From assembly GCA_963966185.1 (NCBI GenBank), contig CAWZYM010000210.1:197501-261500 (forward strand): DNA of 64,000 bases. Direction: 5' to 3'. A program made the translations under genes and the position numbers. Of this stretch, positions 22,766-37,700 are shown piece after piece. The notes under the pieces were generated by a model, which did not search any database, was not told where the DNA came from, and worked only from the letters and a program-made list of their open reading frames with translations. Origin of the DNA: Rhabditoides inermis (taxonomy: Eukaryota; Nematoda; Chromadorea; Rhabditida; Rhabditidae). Within the stretch, counting starts at the first letter, position 1; each line of letters opens with the position of its first letter.

Positions 22766-23271
22766 TAGTGTTTGGACCAATTTATCGACCAGATTTCTGG
22801 TCGAATGACCGGCCAAAATAAAACCAATGACCGGTTATTTTCTGGTTGGCCAGAGAAATGACCGGCCAAAATAAACCGGTTTTGAGAAATCTGGCCAAAC
22901 CAGAACCAGAACCAGAAATTTCTGGTTTTCAAAAAACCAGAAATTTCTGGTTTTTTAGTTTGTACCTCTGGTTTTTTGGACCGGTCAATATCATTTCTCG
23001 ATTCTCGAATGAGATGAGGTATGATGAGGACATTTCATGGCTAAATGACAATGAGACGTCACATTTCTCGAACGACCGCCAAACCAAAACCAGTACTGGC
23101 CAAATGAAAACCAGAACCAGAAATTTCTGGTTTTTTCGACCGAAAACCAGAAATATCTGGTCCGGCCAATGACCTGGCCAATTTTTTCTGGTTTTAAATG
23201 ACGCTGGTTTTGAAAAGGGCGCCAAATTTCTGGTTAACCAGAAATAAACCGGTAATTTGGTCCAAACACTA
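22766..23271. mobile_element. hAT-type MITE inserted in the satellite
   Basis: A 506-bp insert with perfect 15-bp terminal inverted repeats (TAGTGTTTGGACCAA) and an exact 8-bp target duplication CTCTACAC (22758-22765 and 23272-23279), which is satellite sequence. TIRs of this kind with an 8-bp duplication are the hallmark of hAT transposons (family knowledge). The interior has many CCAGAAA/TTTCTGG words, several forming the palindrome CCAGAAATTTCTGG, and codes for no transposase. Non-autonomous. Confidence 0.92.
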
Positions 23272-25619
23272 CTCTACACCGACGACAGACATCGCAATCA
23301 GCTAGAATGAGCGACTAAAACGAAAAGTTGAAATTTGTATGAAGAGTGACCCTTTCTAAAATGTTCAGAAGCACCGTTTTAGTCTGTCCAGACTGTGTAT
23401 GACTGTCTCGTCTCTCATCGAATCTCGTCTCTCTACACCGACGACAGACATCGCAATCAGATAGAATCAGCGACTAAAAGGAAAAGTTAAAATTTGTCTA
23501 AAGAGTGACCCTTTTTTCAAATCTTCAGCAGCATCTTTTCAGTCTGTCCAGACTGTGTATGACTGTCTCGTCTCTCATCGAATCTCGTCTCTACACCGAC
23601 GACAGACATCGCAATCAGATAGAATCAGCGACTAAAAGGAAAAGTTGAAATTTGTCTAAAGAGTGACCCTTTTTTCAAATCTTCAGCAGCATCTTTTCAG
23701 TCTGTCCAGACTGTGTATGACTGTCTCGTCTCTCATCGAATCTTGTCTCTCTACACTGACGACAGACATCGTAATCAGCTAGAATGAGCGACTTAAACGA
23801 AAAGTTGAAATTTTTATGAAGAGTGGCTCTTTCTTAAATGTTCAGCAGCACCGTTTCAGTCTGTCCAGACTGTGTATGACTGTCTCGTCTCTCATCGAAT
23901 CTCGTCTCTCTACACCGACGACAGACATCGTAATCAGCTAGAATGAGCGACTAAAACGAAAAGTTGAAATTTGTATGAAGAGTGGCCCTTTCTTAAACGT
24001 TCAGCAGCACCGCTTCAGTCTGTCCAGACTGTGTATGACTGTCTCGTCTCTCATCGAATCTTGTCTCTCTACATCGACGACAGACATCGCAATCAGCTAG
24101 AATGAGCGACTAAAACGAAAAGTTGAAATTTGTATGAAGAGTGGCCTTTTCTACAACGTTCAGCAGCACCGTTTCAGTCTGTCCTGACTGTGTATGACTG
24201 TCTCGTCTCTCATCGAATCTTGTCTCTCTACATCGACGACAGACATCGCAATCAGCTAGAATGAGCTACTAAAAGGAAAAGTTGAAATTTGTATGAAGAG
24301 TGGCCCTTTCTAAAATGTTCAGAAGCACCGTTTTAGTCTGTCCAGACTGTGTATGACTGTCTCGTCTCTCATCGAATCTCGTCTCTACACCGACGACAGA
24401 CATCGCAATCAGCTAGAATGAGCGACTAAAAGGAAAAGTTGAAATTTGTATAAAGAGTGACCCTTTCTAAAATGTTCAGCAGCACCGTTTTAGTCTGTCC
24501 AGACTGTGTATGACTGTCTCGTCTCTCATCGAATCTCGTCTCTCTACATCGACGACAGACATCGCAATCAGCTAGAATGAGCGACTAAAAGGAAAAGTTG
24601 AAATTTGTATAAAGAGTGACCCTCTCTAAAATGTTCACCAGCACCGCTTTAGTCTGTCCAGACTGTGTATGACTGTCTCGTCTCTCATCGAGTCTCGTCT
24701 CTCTACACCGACGACAGACATCGCAATCAGCTAGAATGAACGACTAAAAGGAAAAGTTGAAATTTGTATGAAGAGTGACCCTTTTTTAAATTTTCAGCAG
24801 CATCTTTTCAGTCTAAACAGACTGTATATGACTGTCTCGTCTCTCATCGAATCTCGTCTCTCTACACCGACGACAGACATCGCAATCAGCTAGAATGAGC
24901 GACTAAAACGAAAAGTTGAAATTTGTATGAAGAGTGACCCTTTCTAAAATGTTCAGCAGCACCGTTTTAGTCTGTCCAGTTTGTACATGACTGTCTCGTC
25001 TCTCATCGAATCTCGTCTCTTAACACCGACGACAGACATCACAATCAGCTAGAATGAGCGACTAAAAGGAAAAGTTGAAATTTGTATGAAAAGTGACCAT
25101 TTTTAAAATGTTCAGCAGTTTCGTTTTAGTCTGTCTAGACTGTATATGACTGTCTCGTCTCTCATCGAATCTCGTCTCTCTACACCGACGACAGACATCG
25201 CAATCAGCTAGAATGAGCGACTAAAACGAAAAGTTGAAATTTGTATGAAGAGTGACCCTTTCTAAAATGTTCAGCAGCACCGTTTTAGTCTGTCCAAACT
25301 GTGTATGACTGTCTCGTCTCTCATCGAATCTCGTCTCTTAACACCGACGACAGACATCACAATCAGCTAGAATGAGCGACTAAAAGGAAAAGTTGAAATT
25401 TGTATGAAAAGTGACCATTTTTAAAATGTTCAGCAGTTTCGTTTTAGTCTGTCTAGACTGTATATGACTGTCTCGTCTCTCATCGAATCTCGTCTCTCTA
25501 CACCGACGACAGACATCGCAATCAGCTAGAATGAGCGACTAAAACGAAAAGTTGAAATTTGTATGAAGAGTGACCCTTTCTAAAATGTTCAGCAGCATCG
25601 TTTTAGTCTGTCCAGACTG

Positions 25620-28200
25620 TTTATGACTTCTCGTCTCTCATCGAATCTCGTCTCTTTACACCGACGACAGACATCACAATCAGCTAGAATGAGCGACTAA
25701 AAGGAAAAGTTGAAATTTGTATGAAGAGTGACCATTTTTGAATTGTTTAGCAGCTTCGTTTTAGTCTGTCCAGTTTGTACATGACTGTCTCGTCTCTCAT
25801 CGAATCTCGTCTCTCTACACCGACGACAGACATCGCAATCAGCTAGAATGAGCGACTAAAAGGAAAAGTTGAAATTTGTATGAAGAGTGACCATTTTTGA
25901 ATTGTTTAGCAGCTTCGTTTTAGTCTGTCCAGTTTGTACATGACTGTCTCGTCTCTCATCGAATCTCGTCTCTTTACACCGACGACAGACATCGCAATCA
26001 GCTAGAATGAGCGACTAAAACGAAAAGTTGAAATTTGTATGAAGAGTGACCCTTTCTAAAATGTTCAGCAGCATCGTTTTAGTCTGTCCAGACTGTATAT
26101 GACTGTCTCGTCTCTCATCGAATCTCGTCTCTCTAGCTCTACACCGACGACAGACATCGCAATCAGCTAGAATGAGCGACTAAAACGAAAAGTTGAAATT
26201 TGTATGAAGATTGACCCTTTCTAAAATGTTCAGCAGCATCGTTTTAGTCTGTCCAGACTGTGTATGACTGTCTCGTCTCTCATCGAATCTCGTCTCTTTA
26301 CACCGACGACAGACATCGCAATCAGCTAGAATGAGCGACTAAAACGAAAAGTTGAAATTTGTATGAAGAGTGACATTTTTTAAATGCTCAGCAGTTTAGC
26401 AGCACCGTTTTAGTCTGTCCAGTTTGTACATGACTGTCTCGTCTCTCATCGAATCTCGTCTCTCTACACCGACGACAGACATCGCAATCAGCTAGAATGA
26501 GCGACTAAAACGAAAAGTTGAAATTTGTATGAAGAGTGACCCTTTCTAAAATGTTCAGCAGCATCGTTTTAGTCTGTCCAGACTGTTTATGACTTCTCGT
26601 CTCTCATCGAATCTCGTCTCTTTACACCGACGACAGACATCACAATCAGCTAGAATGAGCGACTAAAAGGAAAAGTTGAAATTTGTATGAAGAGTGACCA
26701 TTTTTGAATTGTTTAGCAGCTTCGTTTTAGTCTGTCCAGTTTGTACATGACTGTCTCGTCTCTCATCGAATCTCGTCTCTCTACACCGACGACAGACATC
26801 GCAATCAGCTAGAATGAGCGACTAAAACGAAAAGTTGAAATTTGTATGAAGAGTGACCCTTTCTAAAATGTTCAGCAGCATCGTTTTAGTCTGTCCAGAC
26901 TGTATATGACTGTCTCGTCTCTCATCGAATCTCGTCTCTCTAGCTCTACACCGACGACAGACATCGCAATCAGCTAGAATGAGCGACTAAAACGAAAAGT
27001 TGAAATTTGTATGAAGATTGACCCTTTCTAAAATGTTCAGCAGCATCGTTTTAGTCTGTCCAGACTGTGTATGACTGTCTCGTCTCTCATCGAATCTCGT
27101 CTCTTTACACCGACGACAGACATCGCAATCAGCTAGAATGAGCGACTAAAACGAAAAGTTGAAATTTGTATGAAGAGTGACATTTTTTAAATGCTCAGCA
27201 GTTTAGCAGCACCGTTTTAGTCTGTCCAGTTTGTACATGACTGTCTCGTCTCTCATCGAATCTCGTCTCTCTTCACGGACGACAGACATCGCAATCAGCT
27301 AGAACGAACGACTAAAACGAAAAGTTGAAATTTGTATGAAGAGTGACATTTTTTTAAAATGTTCAGCAGCTCCGTTTTAGTCTGTCCAGACTGTTTATGA
27401 CTGTCTCGTCTCTCATCGAATCTCGTCTCTTTACACCGACGACAGACATCACAATCAGCTAGAATGAGCGACTAAAAGGAAAAGTTGAAATTTGTATGAA
27501 GAGTGACCATTTTTGAATTGTTTAGCAGCTTCGTTTTAGTCTGTCCAGACTGTATATGACTGTCTCGTCTCTCATCGAATCTCGTCTCTCTACACTGACG
27601 ACAGACATCGCAATCAGCTAGAATGAGCGACTAAAACGAAAAGTTGAAATTTGTATGAAGAGTGACCCTTTCTAAAATGTTCAGCAGCATCGTTTTAGTC
27701 TGTCCAGACTGTGTATGACTGTCTCGTCTCTCATCGAATCTCGTCTCTTTACACCGACGACAGACATCGCAATCAGCTAGAATGAGCGACTAAAACGAAA
27801 AGTAGAAATTTGTATGAAGAGTGACATTTTTTAAATGCTCAGCAGTTTAGCAGCACCGTTTTAGTCTGTCCAGTTTGTACATGACTGTCTCGTCTCTCAT
27901 CGAATCTCGTCTCTCTTCACGGACGACAGACATCGCAATCAGCTAGAACGAACGACTAAAACGAAAAGTTGAAATTTGTATGAAGAGTGACATTTTTTTT
28001 AAATGTTCAGCAGCTCCGTTTTAGTCTGTCCAGACTGTTTATGACTGTCTCGTCTCTCATCGAATCTCGTCTCTTTACACCGACGACAGACATCACAATC
28101 AGCTAGAATGAGCGACTAAAAGGAAAAGTTGAAATTTGTATGAAGAGTGACCATTTTTGAATTGTTTAGCAGCTTCGTTTTAGTCTGTCCAGACTGTATA
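25620..28200. repeat. Higher-order repeats of about five monomers
   Basis: The rare variant with an extra agctctac stretch occurs at 26135 and 26942 (807 bp apart), and surrounding monomers repeat in the same order. The irregular variant with a duplicated cagcagtttagcagc stretch recurs near 26385, 27190 and 27840. Confidence 0.75.
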
Positions 28201-31200
28201 TGACTGTCTCGTCTCTCATCGAATCTCGTCTCTCTACACTGACGACAGACATCGCAATCAGCTAGAATGAGCGACTAAAACGAAAAGTTGAAATTTGTAT
28301 GAAGAGTGACCCTTTCTAAAATGTTCAGCAGCACCGTTTTAGTCTGTCCAGACTGTGTATGACTGTCTCGTCTCTCATCGAATCTCGTCTCTCTACTCTC
28401 TACACCGACGACAGACATCGCAATCAGATAGAAAAAGCGACTAAAACGAAAAGTTGAAATTTGTATGAAGAGTGACCCTTTCTAAAATGTTCAGCAGCAC
28501 CGTTTTAGTCTGTCCAGACTGTGTATTACTGTCTCGTCTCTCATCGAATCTCGTCTCTCTGCACTGACGACACACATCGCAATCAGCTAGAATGAGCGAC
28601 TAAAAGGAAAAGTTGAAATTTGTATAAAGAGTGACCCTTTCTAAAATGTTCAGCAGCTTCGTTTTAGTCTGTCCAGACTGTGTATGACTGTCTCGTCTCT
28701 CATCGAATCTCGTCTCTCTGCACCGACGACAGACATCGCAATCAGATAGAATGAGCGACTAGAAGGAAAAGTTGAAATTTGTATAAAGAGTGACCCTTTC
28801 TAAAATGTTCAGCAGCACCGTTTTAGTCTGTCCAGACTGTGTATGACTGTCTCGTCTCTCATCGAATCTCGTCTCTCTACATCGACGACAGATATTGTAA
28901 TCAGCTAGAATGAGCGACTAAAACGAAAAGTTGAAATTTGTATAAAGAGTGACCCTTTTTAAAATGTTCACCAGCACCGTTTTAGTCTGTCCAGACTGTG
29001 TATGACTGTCTCGTCTCTCATCGAATCTCGTCTCTCTACACTGACGACAGACATCGTAATCAGCTAGAATGAGCGACTAAAACGAAAAGTTGAAATTTGT
29101 ATAAAGAGTGACCCTTTTTTAAATCTTTAGCAGCATCTTTCCAGTCTGTCCAGACTGTGTATGACTGTCTCGTCTCTCATCGAATCTCGTCTCTCTACAC
29201 TGACGACAGACATTGTAATCAGCTAGAATGAGCGACTAAAAGGAAAAGTTGAAATTTGTATAAAGAGTGACCCTTTCTAAAATGTTTACCAGCACCGTTT
29301 TAGTCTGTCCAGACTGTGTATGACTGTCTCGTCTCTCATCGAATCTCGTCTCTCTACACTGACGACAGACATCGTAATCAGCTAGAATGAGCGACTAAAA
29401 CGAAAAGTTGAAATTTGTATGAAGAGTGGCCCTTTCTAAAACGTTCAGCAGCACTGTTTCAGTCTGTCCAGACTGTGTATGACTGTCTCGTCTCTCATCG
29501 AATCTCGTCTCGCTACATCGACGACAGACATCGCAATCAGCTAGAATGAGCGACTAAAAGAAAAGGTTGAAATTTGTATGAAGAGTGGCCCTTTTCAAAA
29601 TGTTCACCAGCACCGTTTCAGTCTGTCCAGACTGTGTATGACTGTCTCGTCTCTCATCGAATCTTGTCTCTCTACACTGACGACAGACATCGTAATCAGC
29701 TAGAATGAGCGACTTAAACGAAAAGTTGAAATTTGTATGAAGAGTGGCCCTTTCTTAAATGTTCAGCAGCACCGTTTCAGTCTGTCCAGACTGTGTATGA
29801 CTGTCTCGTCTCTCATCGAATCTCGTCTCTCTACATCGACGACAGACATCGCAATCAGCTAGAATGAGCGACTAAAACGAAAAGTTGAAATTTGTATGAA
29901 GAGTGGCCCTTTTTTAAATGTTCAGCAGCACCGTTTCAGTCTGTCCAGACTGTGTATGACTGTCTCGTCTCTCATCGAATCTTGTCTCTCTACACTGACG
30001 ACAGACATCGTAATCAGCTAGAATGAGCGACTTAAACGAAAAGTTGAAATTTGTATGAAGAGTGGCTCTTTCTAAAATGTTCAGCAGCACCGTTTTAGTC
30101 TGTCCAGACTGTGTATGACTGTCTCGTCTCTCATAGAATCTCGTCTCTCTACACCGACGACAGACATCGCAATCAGATAGAATCAGCGACTAAAAGGAAA
30201 AGTTGAAATTTGTCTAAAGAGTGACCCTTTTTTCAAATCTTCAGCAGCATCTTTTCAGTCTGTCCAGACTGTGTATGACTGTCTCGTCTCTCATCGAATC
30301 TCGTCTCTCTACACCGACGACAGACATCGCAATCAGATAGAATCAGCGACTAAAAGGAAAAGTTGAAATTTGTTTAAAGAGTGACCCTTCTTTCAAATCT
30401 TCAGCAGCATCTTTTCAGTCTGTCCAGACTGTGTATGACTGTCTCGTCTCTCATCGAATTTCGTCTCTCTGCACCGACGACAGACATCGCAATCAGATAG
30501 AATCAGCGACTAAAACGAAAAGTTGAAATTTGTATAAAGAGTGACCCTTTCTAAAATGTTCACCAGCATCGTTTTAGTCTGTCCAGACTGTGTATGACTG
30601 TCTCGTCTCTCATCGAATCTCGTCTCTCTACACCGTTGACAGACATCGCAATCAGCTAGAATGAACGACTAAAAGGAAAAGTTGAAATTTGTATGAAGAG
30701 TGACCCTTTCTAAAATGTTCAGCAACACCGCTTTAGTCTGTCCAGACTGTGTATGACTGTCTCGTCTCTCATCGAATCTCGTCTCTCTGCACTGACGACA
30801 GACATCGCAATCAGCTAGAATGAGCGACTAAAAGGAAAAGTTGAAATTTGTATAAAGAGTGACCCTCTCTAAAATGTTCACCAGCACCGCTTTAGTCTGT
30901 CCAGACTGTGTATGACTGTCTCGTCTCTCATCGAGTCTCGTCTCTCTACACCGACGACAGACATCGCAATCAGCTAGAATGAACGACTAAAAGGAAAAGT
31001 TGAAATTTGTATGAAGAGTGACCCTTTTTTAAATTTTCAGCAGCATCTTTTCAGTCTAAACAGACTGTATATGACTGTCTCGTCTCTCATCGAATCTCGT
31101 CTCTCTACATCGACGACAGACATCGCAATCAGCTAGAATGAACGACTAAAAGAAAAAGTTGAAATTTGTATAAAGAGTGACCCTTTTTTAAATTTTCAGC

Positions 31201-31781
31201 AGCATCTTTTCAGTCTAAACAGACTGTATATGACTGTCTCGTCTCTCATCGAATCTTGTCTCTCTACATCGACGACAGACATCGCAATCATCTAGAATGA
31301 ACGACTAAAAGGAAAAGTTGAAATTTGTATGAAGAGTGGCCCTTTTTTAAATGTTTAGCAGCACCGTTTCAGTCTGTCCAGACTGTGTATGACTGTCTCG
31401 TCTCTCATCGAATCTCGTCTCTCTACACTGACGACAGACATCGTAATCAGCTAGAATGAGCGACTAAAACGAAAAGTTGAAATTTGTATAAAGAGTGAAC
31501 CTTTCTAAAATGTTCAGCAGATTCGTTTTAGTCTGTCCAGACTGTGTATGACTGTCTCGTCTCTCATCGAATCTCGTCTCTCTACATCGACGACAGACAT
31601 TGTAATCAGCTAGAATGAGCGACTAAAACGAAAAGTTGAAATTTGTATAAAGAGTGACCCTTTTTAAAATGTTCACCAGCACCGTTTTAGTCTGTCCAGA
31701 CTGTGTATGACTGTCTCGTCTCTCATCGAATCTCGTCTCTCTACACTGACGACAGACATTGTAATCAGCTAGAATGAGCGA

Positions 31782-34704
31782 CTAAAAGGAAAAGTTGAAA
31801 TTTGTATAAAGAGTGACCCTTTCTAAAATGTTTACCAGCACCGTTTTAGTCTGTCCAGACTGTGTATGACTGTCTCGTCTCTCATCGAATCTTGTCTCTC
31901 TACACTGACGACAGACATCGTAATCAGCTAGAATGAGCGACTTAAACGAAAAGTTGAAATTTGTATGAAGAGTGGCCCTTTCTAAAATGTTCAGCAGCAC
32001 CGTTTTAGTCTGTCCAGACTGTGTATTACTGTCTCGTCTCTCATCGAATCTCGTCTCTCTACACCGACGACAGACATCGCAATCAGCTAGAATGAGCGAC
32101 TAAAACGAAAAGTTGAAATTTGTATGAAGAGTGACCCTTTCTAAAATGTTCAGCAGCATCGTTTTAGTCTGTCCAGACTGTGTATGACTGTCTCGTCTCT
32201 CATCGAATCTCGTCTCTTTACACCGACGACAGACATCGCAATCAGCTAGAATGAGCGACTAAAAGGAAAAGTTGAAATTTGTATAAAGAGTGACCCTTTC
32301 TAAAATGTTTACCAGCACCGTTTTAGTCTGTCCAGACTGTGTATGACTGTCTCGTCTCTCATCGAATCTCGTCTCTCTACACCGACGACAGACATCGCAA
32401 TCAGCTAGAATGAGCGACTAAAACGAAAAGTTGAAATTTGTATGAAGAGTGACCCTTTCTAAAATGTTCAGCAGCACCGTTTCATTCTGTCCAGACTGTG
32501 TATGACTGTCTCGTCTCTCATCAAATCTCGTCTCTCTACATCGACGACAGACATCGCAATCAGCTAGAATGAGCGACTAAAACGAAAAGTTGAAATTTAT
32601 ATGAAGAGTGGCCCTTTTTTAAATGTTCAGCAGCACCGTTTCAGTCTGTCCAGACTGTGTATGACTGTCTCGTCTCTCATCGAATCTTGTCTCTCTACAC
32701 TGACGACAGACATCGTAATCAGCTAGAATGAGCGACTTAAACGAAAAGTTGAAATTTTTATGAAGAGTGGCTCTTTCTTAAATGTTCAGCAGCACCGTTT
32801 CAGTCTGTCCAGACTGTGTATGACTGTCTCGTCTCTCATCGAATCTCGTCTCTCTACACCGACGACAGACATCGCAATCAGCTAGAATGAGCGACTAAAA
32901 CGAAAAGTTGAAATTTGTATGAAGAGTGACCCTTTCTAAAATGTTCAGCAACACCGCTTTAGTCTGTCCAGACTGTGTATGACTGTCTCGTCTCTCATCG
33001 AATCTCGTCTCTCTGCACTGACGACAGACATCGCAATCAGCTAGAATGAGCGACTAAAAGGAAAAGTTGAAATTTGTATAAAGAGTGACCCTCTCTAAAA
33101 TGTTCACCAGCACCGCTTTAGTCTGTCCAGACTGTGTATGACTGTCTCGTCTCTCATCGAGTCTCGTCTCTCTACACCGACGACAGACATCGCAATCAGC
33201 TAGAATGAACGACTAAAAGGAAAAGTTGAAATTTGTATGAAGAGTGACCTTTTTTTAAATTTTCAGCAGCATCTTTTCAGTCTAAACAGACTGTATATGA
33301 CTGTCTCGTCTCTCATCGAATCTCGTCTCTCTACATCGACGACAGACATCGCAATCAGCTAGAATGAACGACTAAAAGGAAAAGTTGAAATTTGTATAAA
33401 GAGTGACCCTTTTTTAAATTTTCAGCAGCATCTTTTCAGTCTAAACAGACTGTATATGACTGTCTCGTCTCTCATCGAATCTTGTCTCTCTACATCGACG
33501 ACAGACATCGCAATCATCTAGAATGAACGACTAAAAGGAAAAGTTGAAATTTGTATGAAGAGTGGCCCTTTTTTAAATGTTTAGCAGCACCGTTTCAGTC
33601 TGTCCAGACTGTGTATGACTGTCTCGTCTCTCATCGAATCTCGTCTCTCTACACTGACGACAGACATCGTAATCAGCTAGAATGAACGACTAAAAGGAAA
33701 AGTTGAAATTTGTATGAAGAGTGACCTTTTTTTAAATTTTCAGCAGCATCTTTTCAGTCTAAACAGACTGTATATGACTGTCTCGTCTCTCATCGAATCT
33801 CGTCTCTCTACATCGACGACAGACATCGCAATCAGCTAGAATGAACGACTAAAAGGAAAAGTTGAAATTTGTATAAAGAGTGACCCTTTTTTTAAATTTT
33901 CAGCAGCATCTTTTCAGTCTAAACAGACTGTATATGACTGTCTCGTCTCTCATCGAATCTTGTCTCTCTACATCGACGACAGACATCGCAATCATCTAGA
34001 ATGAACGACTAAAAGGAAAAGTTGAAATTTGTATGAAGAGTGGCCCTTTTTTAAATGTTTAGCAGCACCGTTTCAGTCTGTCCAGACTGTGTATGACTGT
34101 CTCGTCTCTCATCGAATCTCGTCTCTCTACACTGACGACAGACATCGTAATCAGCTAGAATGAGCGACTAAAACGAAAAGTTGAAATTTGTATAAAGAGT
34201 GAACCTTTCTAAAATGTTCAGCAGATTCGTTTTAGTCTGTCCAGACTGTGTATGACTGTCTCGTCTCTCATCGAATCTCGTCTCTCTACATCGACGACAG
34301 ACATTGTAATCAGCTAGAATGAGCGACTAAAACGAAAAGTTGAAATTTGTATAAAGAGTGACCCTTTTTAAAATGTTCACCAGCACCGTTTTAGTCTGTC
34401 CAGACTGTGTATGACTGTCTCGTCTCTCATCGAATCTCGTCTCTCTACACTGACGACAGACATTGTAATCAGCTAGAATGAGCGACTAAAAGGAAAAGTT
34501 TAAATTTGTATAAAGAGTGACCCTTTCTAAAATGTTTACCAGCACCGTTTTAGTCTGTCCAGACTGTGTATGACTGTCTCGTCTCTCATCGAATCTTGTC
34601 TCTCTACACTGACGACAGACATCGTAATCAGCTAGAATGAGCGACTTAAACGAAAAGTTGAAATTTGTATGAAGAGTGGCCCTTTCTAAAATGTTCAGCA
34701 GCAC
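31782..34704. repeat. 17-monomer segmental duplication in the satellite
   Basis: The same unusual dimer at 31782-32000 recurs at 34486-34704, 2704 bp apart, very close to 17 x 159. Intervening variants follow the same order in part. Confidence 0.75.
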
Positions 34705-37700
34705 CGTTTTAGTCTGTCCAGACTGTGTATTACTGTCTCGTCTCTCATCGAATCTCGTCTCTCTACACCGACGACAGACATCGCAATCAGCTAGAATGAG
34801 CGACTAAAACGAAAAGTTGAAATTTGTATGAAGAGTGACCCTTTCTAAAATGTTCAGCAGCATCGTTTTAGTCTGTCCAGACTGTGTATGACTGTCTCGT
34901 CTCTCATCGAATCTCGTCTCTTTACACCGACGACAGACATGGCAATCAGCTAGAATGAGCGACTAAAAGGAAAAGTTGAAATTTGTATAAAGAGTGACCC
35001 TTTCTAAAATGTTTACCAGCACCGTTTTAGTCTGTCCAGACTGTGTATGACTGTCTCGTCTCTCATCGAATCTCGTCTCTCTACACCGACGACAGACATC
35101 GCAATCAGCTAGAATGAGCGACTAAAACGAAAAGTTGAAATTTGTATGAAGAGTGACCCTTTCTAAAATGTTCAGCAGCATCGTTTTAGTCTGTCCAGAC
35201 TGTGTATGACTGTCTCGTCTCTCATCGAATCTCGTCTCTTTACACCGACGACAGACATCGCAATCAGCTAGAATGAGCGACTAAAACGAAAAGTTGAAAT
35301 TTGTATGAAGAGTGACCCTTTCTAAAATGTTCAGCAGCACCGTTTCATTCTGTCCAGACTGTGTATGACTGTCTCGTCTCTCATCGAATCTCGTCTCTCT
35401 ACATCGACGACAGACATCGCAATCAGCTAGAATGAGCGACTAAAACGAAAAGTTGAAATTTATATGAAGAGTGGCCCTTTTTTAAATGTTCAGCAGCACC
35501 GTTTCAGTCTGTCCAGACTGTGTATGACTGTCTCGTCTCTCATCGAATCTTGTCTCTCTACACTGACGACAGACATCGTAATCAGCTAGAATGAGCGACT
35601 TAAACGAAAAGTTGAAATTTTTATGAAGAGTGGCTCTTTCTTAAATGTTCAGCAGCACCGTTTCAGTCTGTCCAGACTGTGTATGACTGTCTCGTCTCTC
35701 ATCGAATCTTGTCTCTCTACATCGACGACAGACATCGCAATCAGCTAGAATGAGCGACTAAAAGGAAAAGTTGAAATTTGTATGAAGAGTGGCCCTTTCT
35801 AAAATGTTCAGCAGCACCGTTTTAGTCTGTCCAGACTGTGTATGACTGTCTCGTCTCTCATCGAATCTCGTCTCTCTACACCGACGACAGACATCGCAAT
35901 CAGATAGAATCAGCGACTAAAAGGAAAAGTTGAAATTTGTCTAAAGAGTGACCCTTTTTTCAAATCTTCAGCAGCATCTTTTCAGTCTGTCCAGACTGTG
36001 TATGACTGTCTCGTCTCTCATCGAATCTCGTCTCTACACCGACGACAGACATCGCACTCAGATAGAATCAGCGACTAAAAGGAAAAGTTGAAATTTGTTT
36101 AAAGAGTGACCCTTCTTTCAAATCTTCAGCAGCATCTTTTCAGTCTGTCCAGACTGTGTATGACTGTCTCGTCTCTCATCGAATTTCGTCTCTCTGCACC
36201 GACGACAGACATCGCAATCAGATAGAATCAGCGACTAAAACGAAAAGTTGAAATTTGTATAAAGAGTGACCCTTTCTAAAATGTTCACCAGCATCGTTTT
36301 AGTCTGTCCAGACTGTGTATGACTGTCTCGTCTCTCATCGAATCTCGTCTCTCTACACCGTTGACAGACATCGCAATCAGCTAGAATGAGCCACTAAAAG
36401 GAAAAGTTGAAATTTGTATAAAGAGTGACCCTTTCTAAAATGTTCAGCAGCATCGTTTTAGTCTGTCCAGACTGTGTATGACTGTCTCGTCTCATCGAAT
36501 CTCGTCTCTCTACATCGACGACAGACATCGCAATCAGCTAGAATGAGCGACTAAAAGGAAAAGTTGAAATTTGTATAAAGAGTGACCCTCTCTAAAATGT
36601 TCACCAGCACCGCTTTAGTCTGTCCAGACTGTGTATGACTGTCTCGTCTCTCATCGAATCTCGTCTCTTTACACCGACGACAGACATCGCAATCAGCTAG
36701 AATGAGCGACTAAAAGGAAAAGTTGAAATTTGTATAAAGAGTGACCCTTTCTAAAATGTTTACCAGCACCGTTTTAGTCTGTCCAGACTGTGTATGACTG
36801 TCTCGTCTCTCATCGAATCTCGTCTCTCTACACCGACGACAGACATCGCAATCAGCTAGAATGAGCGACTAAAACGAAAAGTTGAAATTTGTATGAAGAG
36901 TGACCCTTTCTAAAATGTTCAGCAGCACCGTTTCATTCTGTCCAGACTGTGTATGACTGTCTCGTCTCTCATCAAATCTCGTCTCTCTACATCGACGACA
37001 GACATCGCAATCAGCTAGAATGAGCGACTAAAACGAAAAGTTGAAATTTATATGAAGAGTGGCCCTTTTTTAAATGTTCAGCAGCACCGTTTCAGTCTGT
37101 CCAGACTGTGTATGACTGTCTCGTCTCTCATCGAATCTTGTCTCTCTACACTGACGACAGACATCGTAATCAGCTAGAATGAGCGACTTAAACGAAAAGT
37201 TGAAATTTTTATGAAGAGTGGCTCTTTCTTAAATGTTCAGCAGCACCGTTTCAGTCTGTCCAGACTGTGTATGACTGTCTCGTCTCTCATCGAATCTCGT
37301 CTCTCTACACCGACGACAGACATCGCAATCAGCTAGAATGAGCGACTAAAACGAAAAGTTGAAATTTGTATGAAGAGTGACCCTTTCTAAAATGTTCAGC
37401 AACACCGCTTTAGTCTGTCCAGACTGTGTATGACTGTCTCGTCTCTCATCGAATCTCGTCTCTCTGCACTGACGACAGACATCGCAATCAGCTAGAATGA
37501 GCGACTAAAAGGAAAAGTTGAAATTTGTATAAAGAGTGACCCTCTCTAAAATGTTCACCAGCACCGCTTTAGTCTGTCCAGACTGTGTATGACTGTCTCG
37601 TCTCTCATCGAGTCTCGTCTCTCTACACCGACGACAGACATCGCAATCAGCTAGAATGAACGACTAAAAGGAAAAGTTGAAATTTGTATGAAGAGTGACC

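Noticed and set aside
31782..32000. 72-codon open frame repeated at 34486 and 38459
   Set aside because: It is a satellite dimer read in a chance frame; its repetition reflects higher-order duplication, not a gene.
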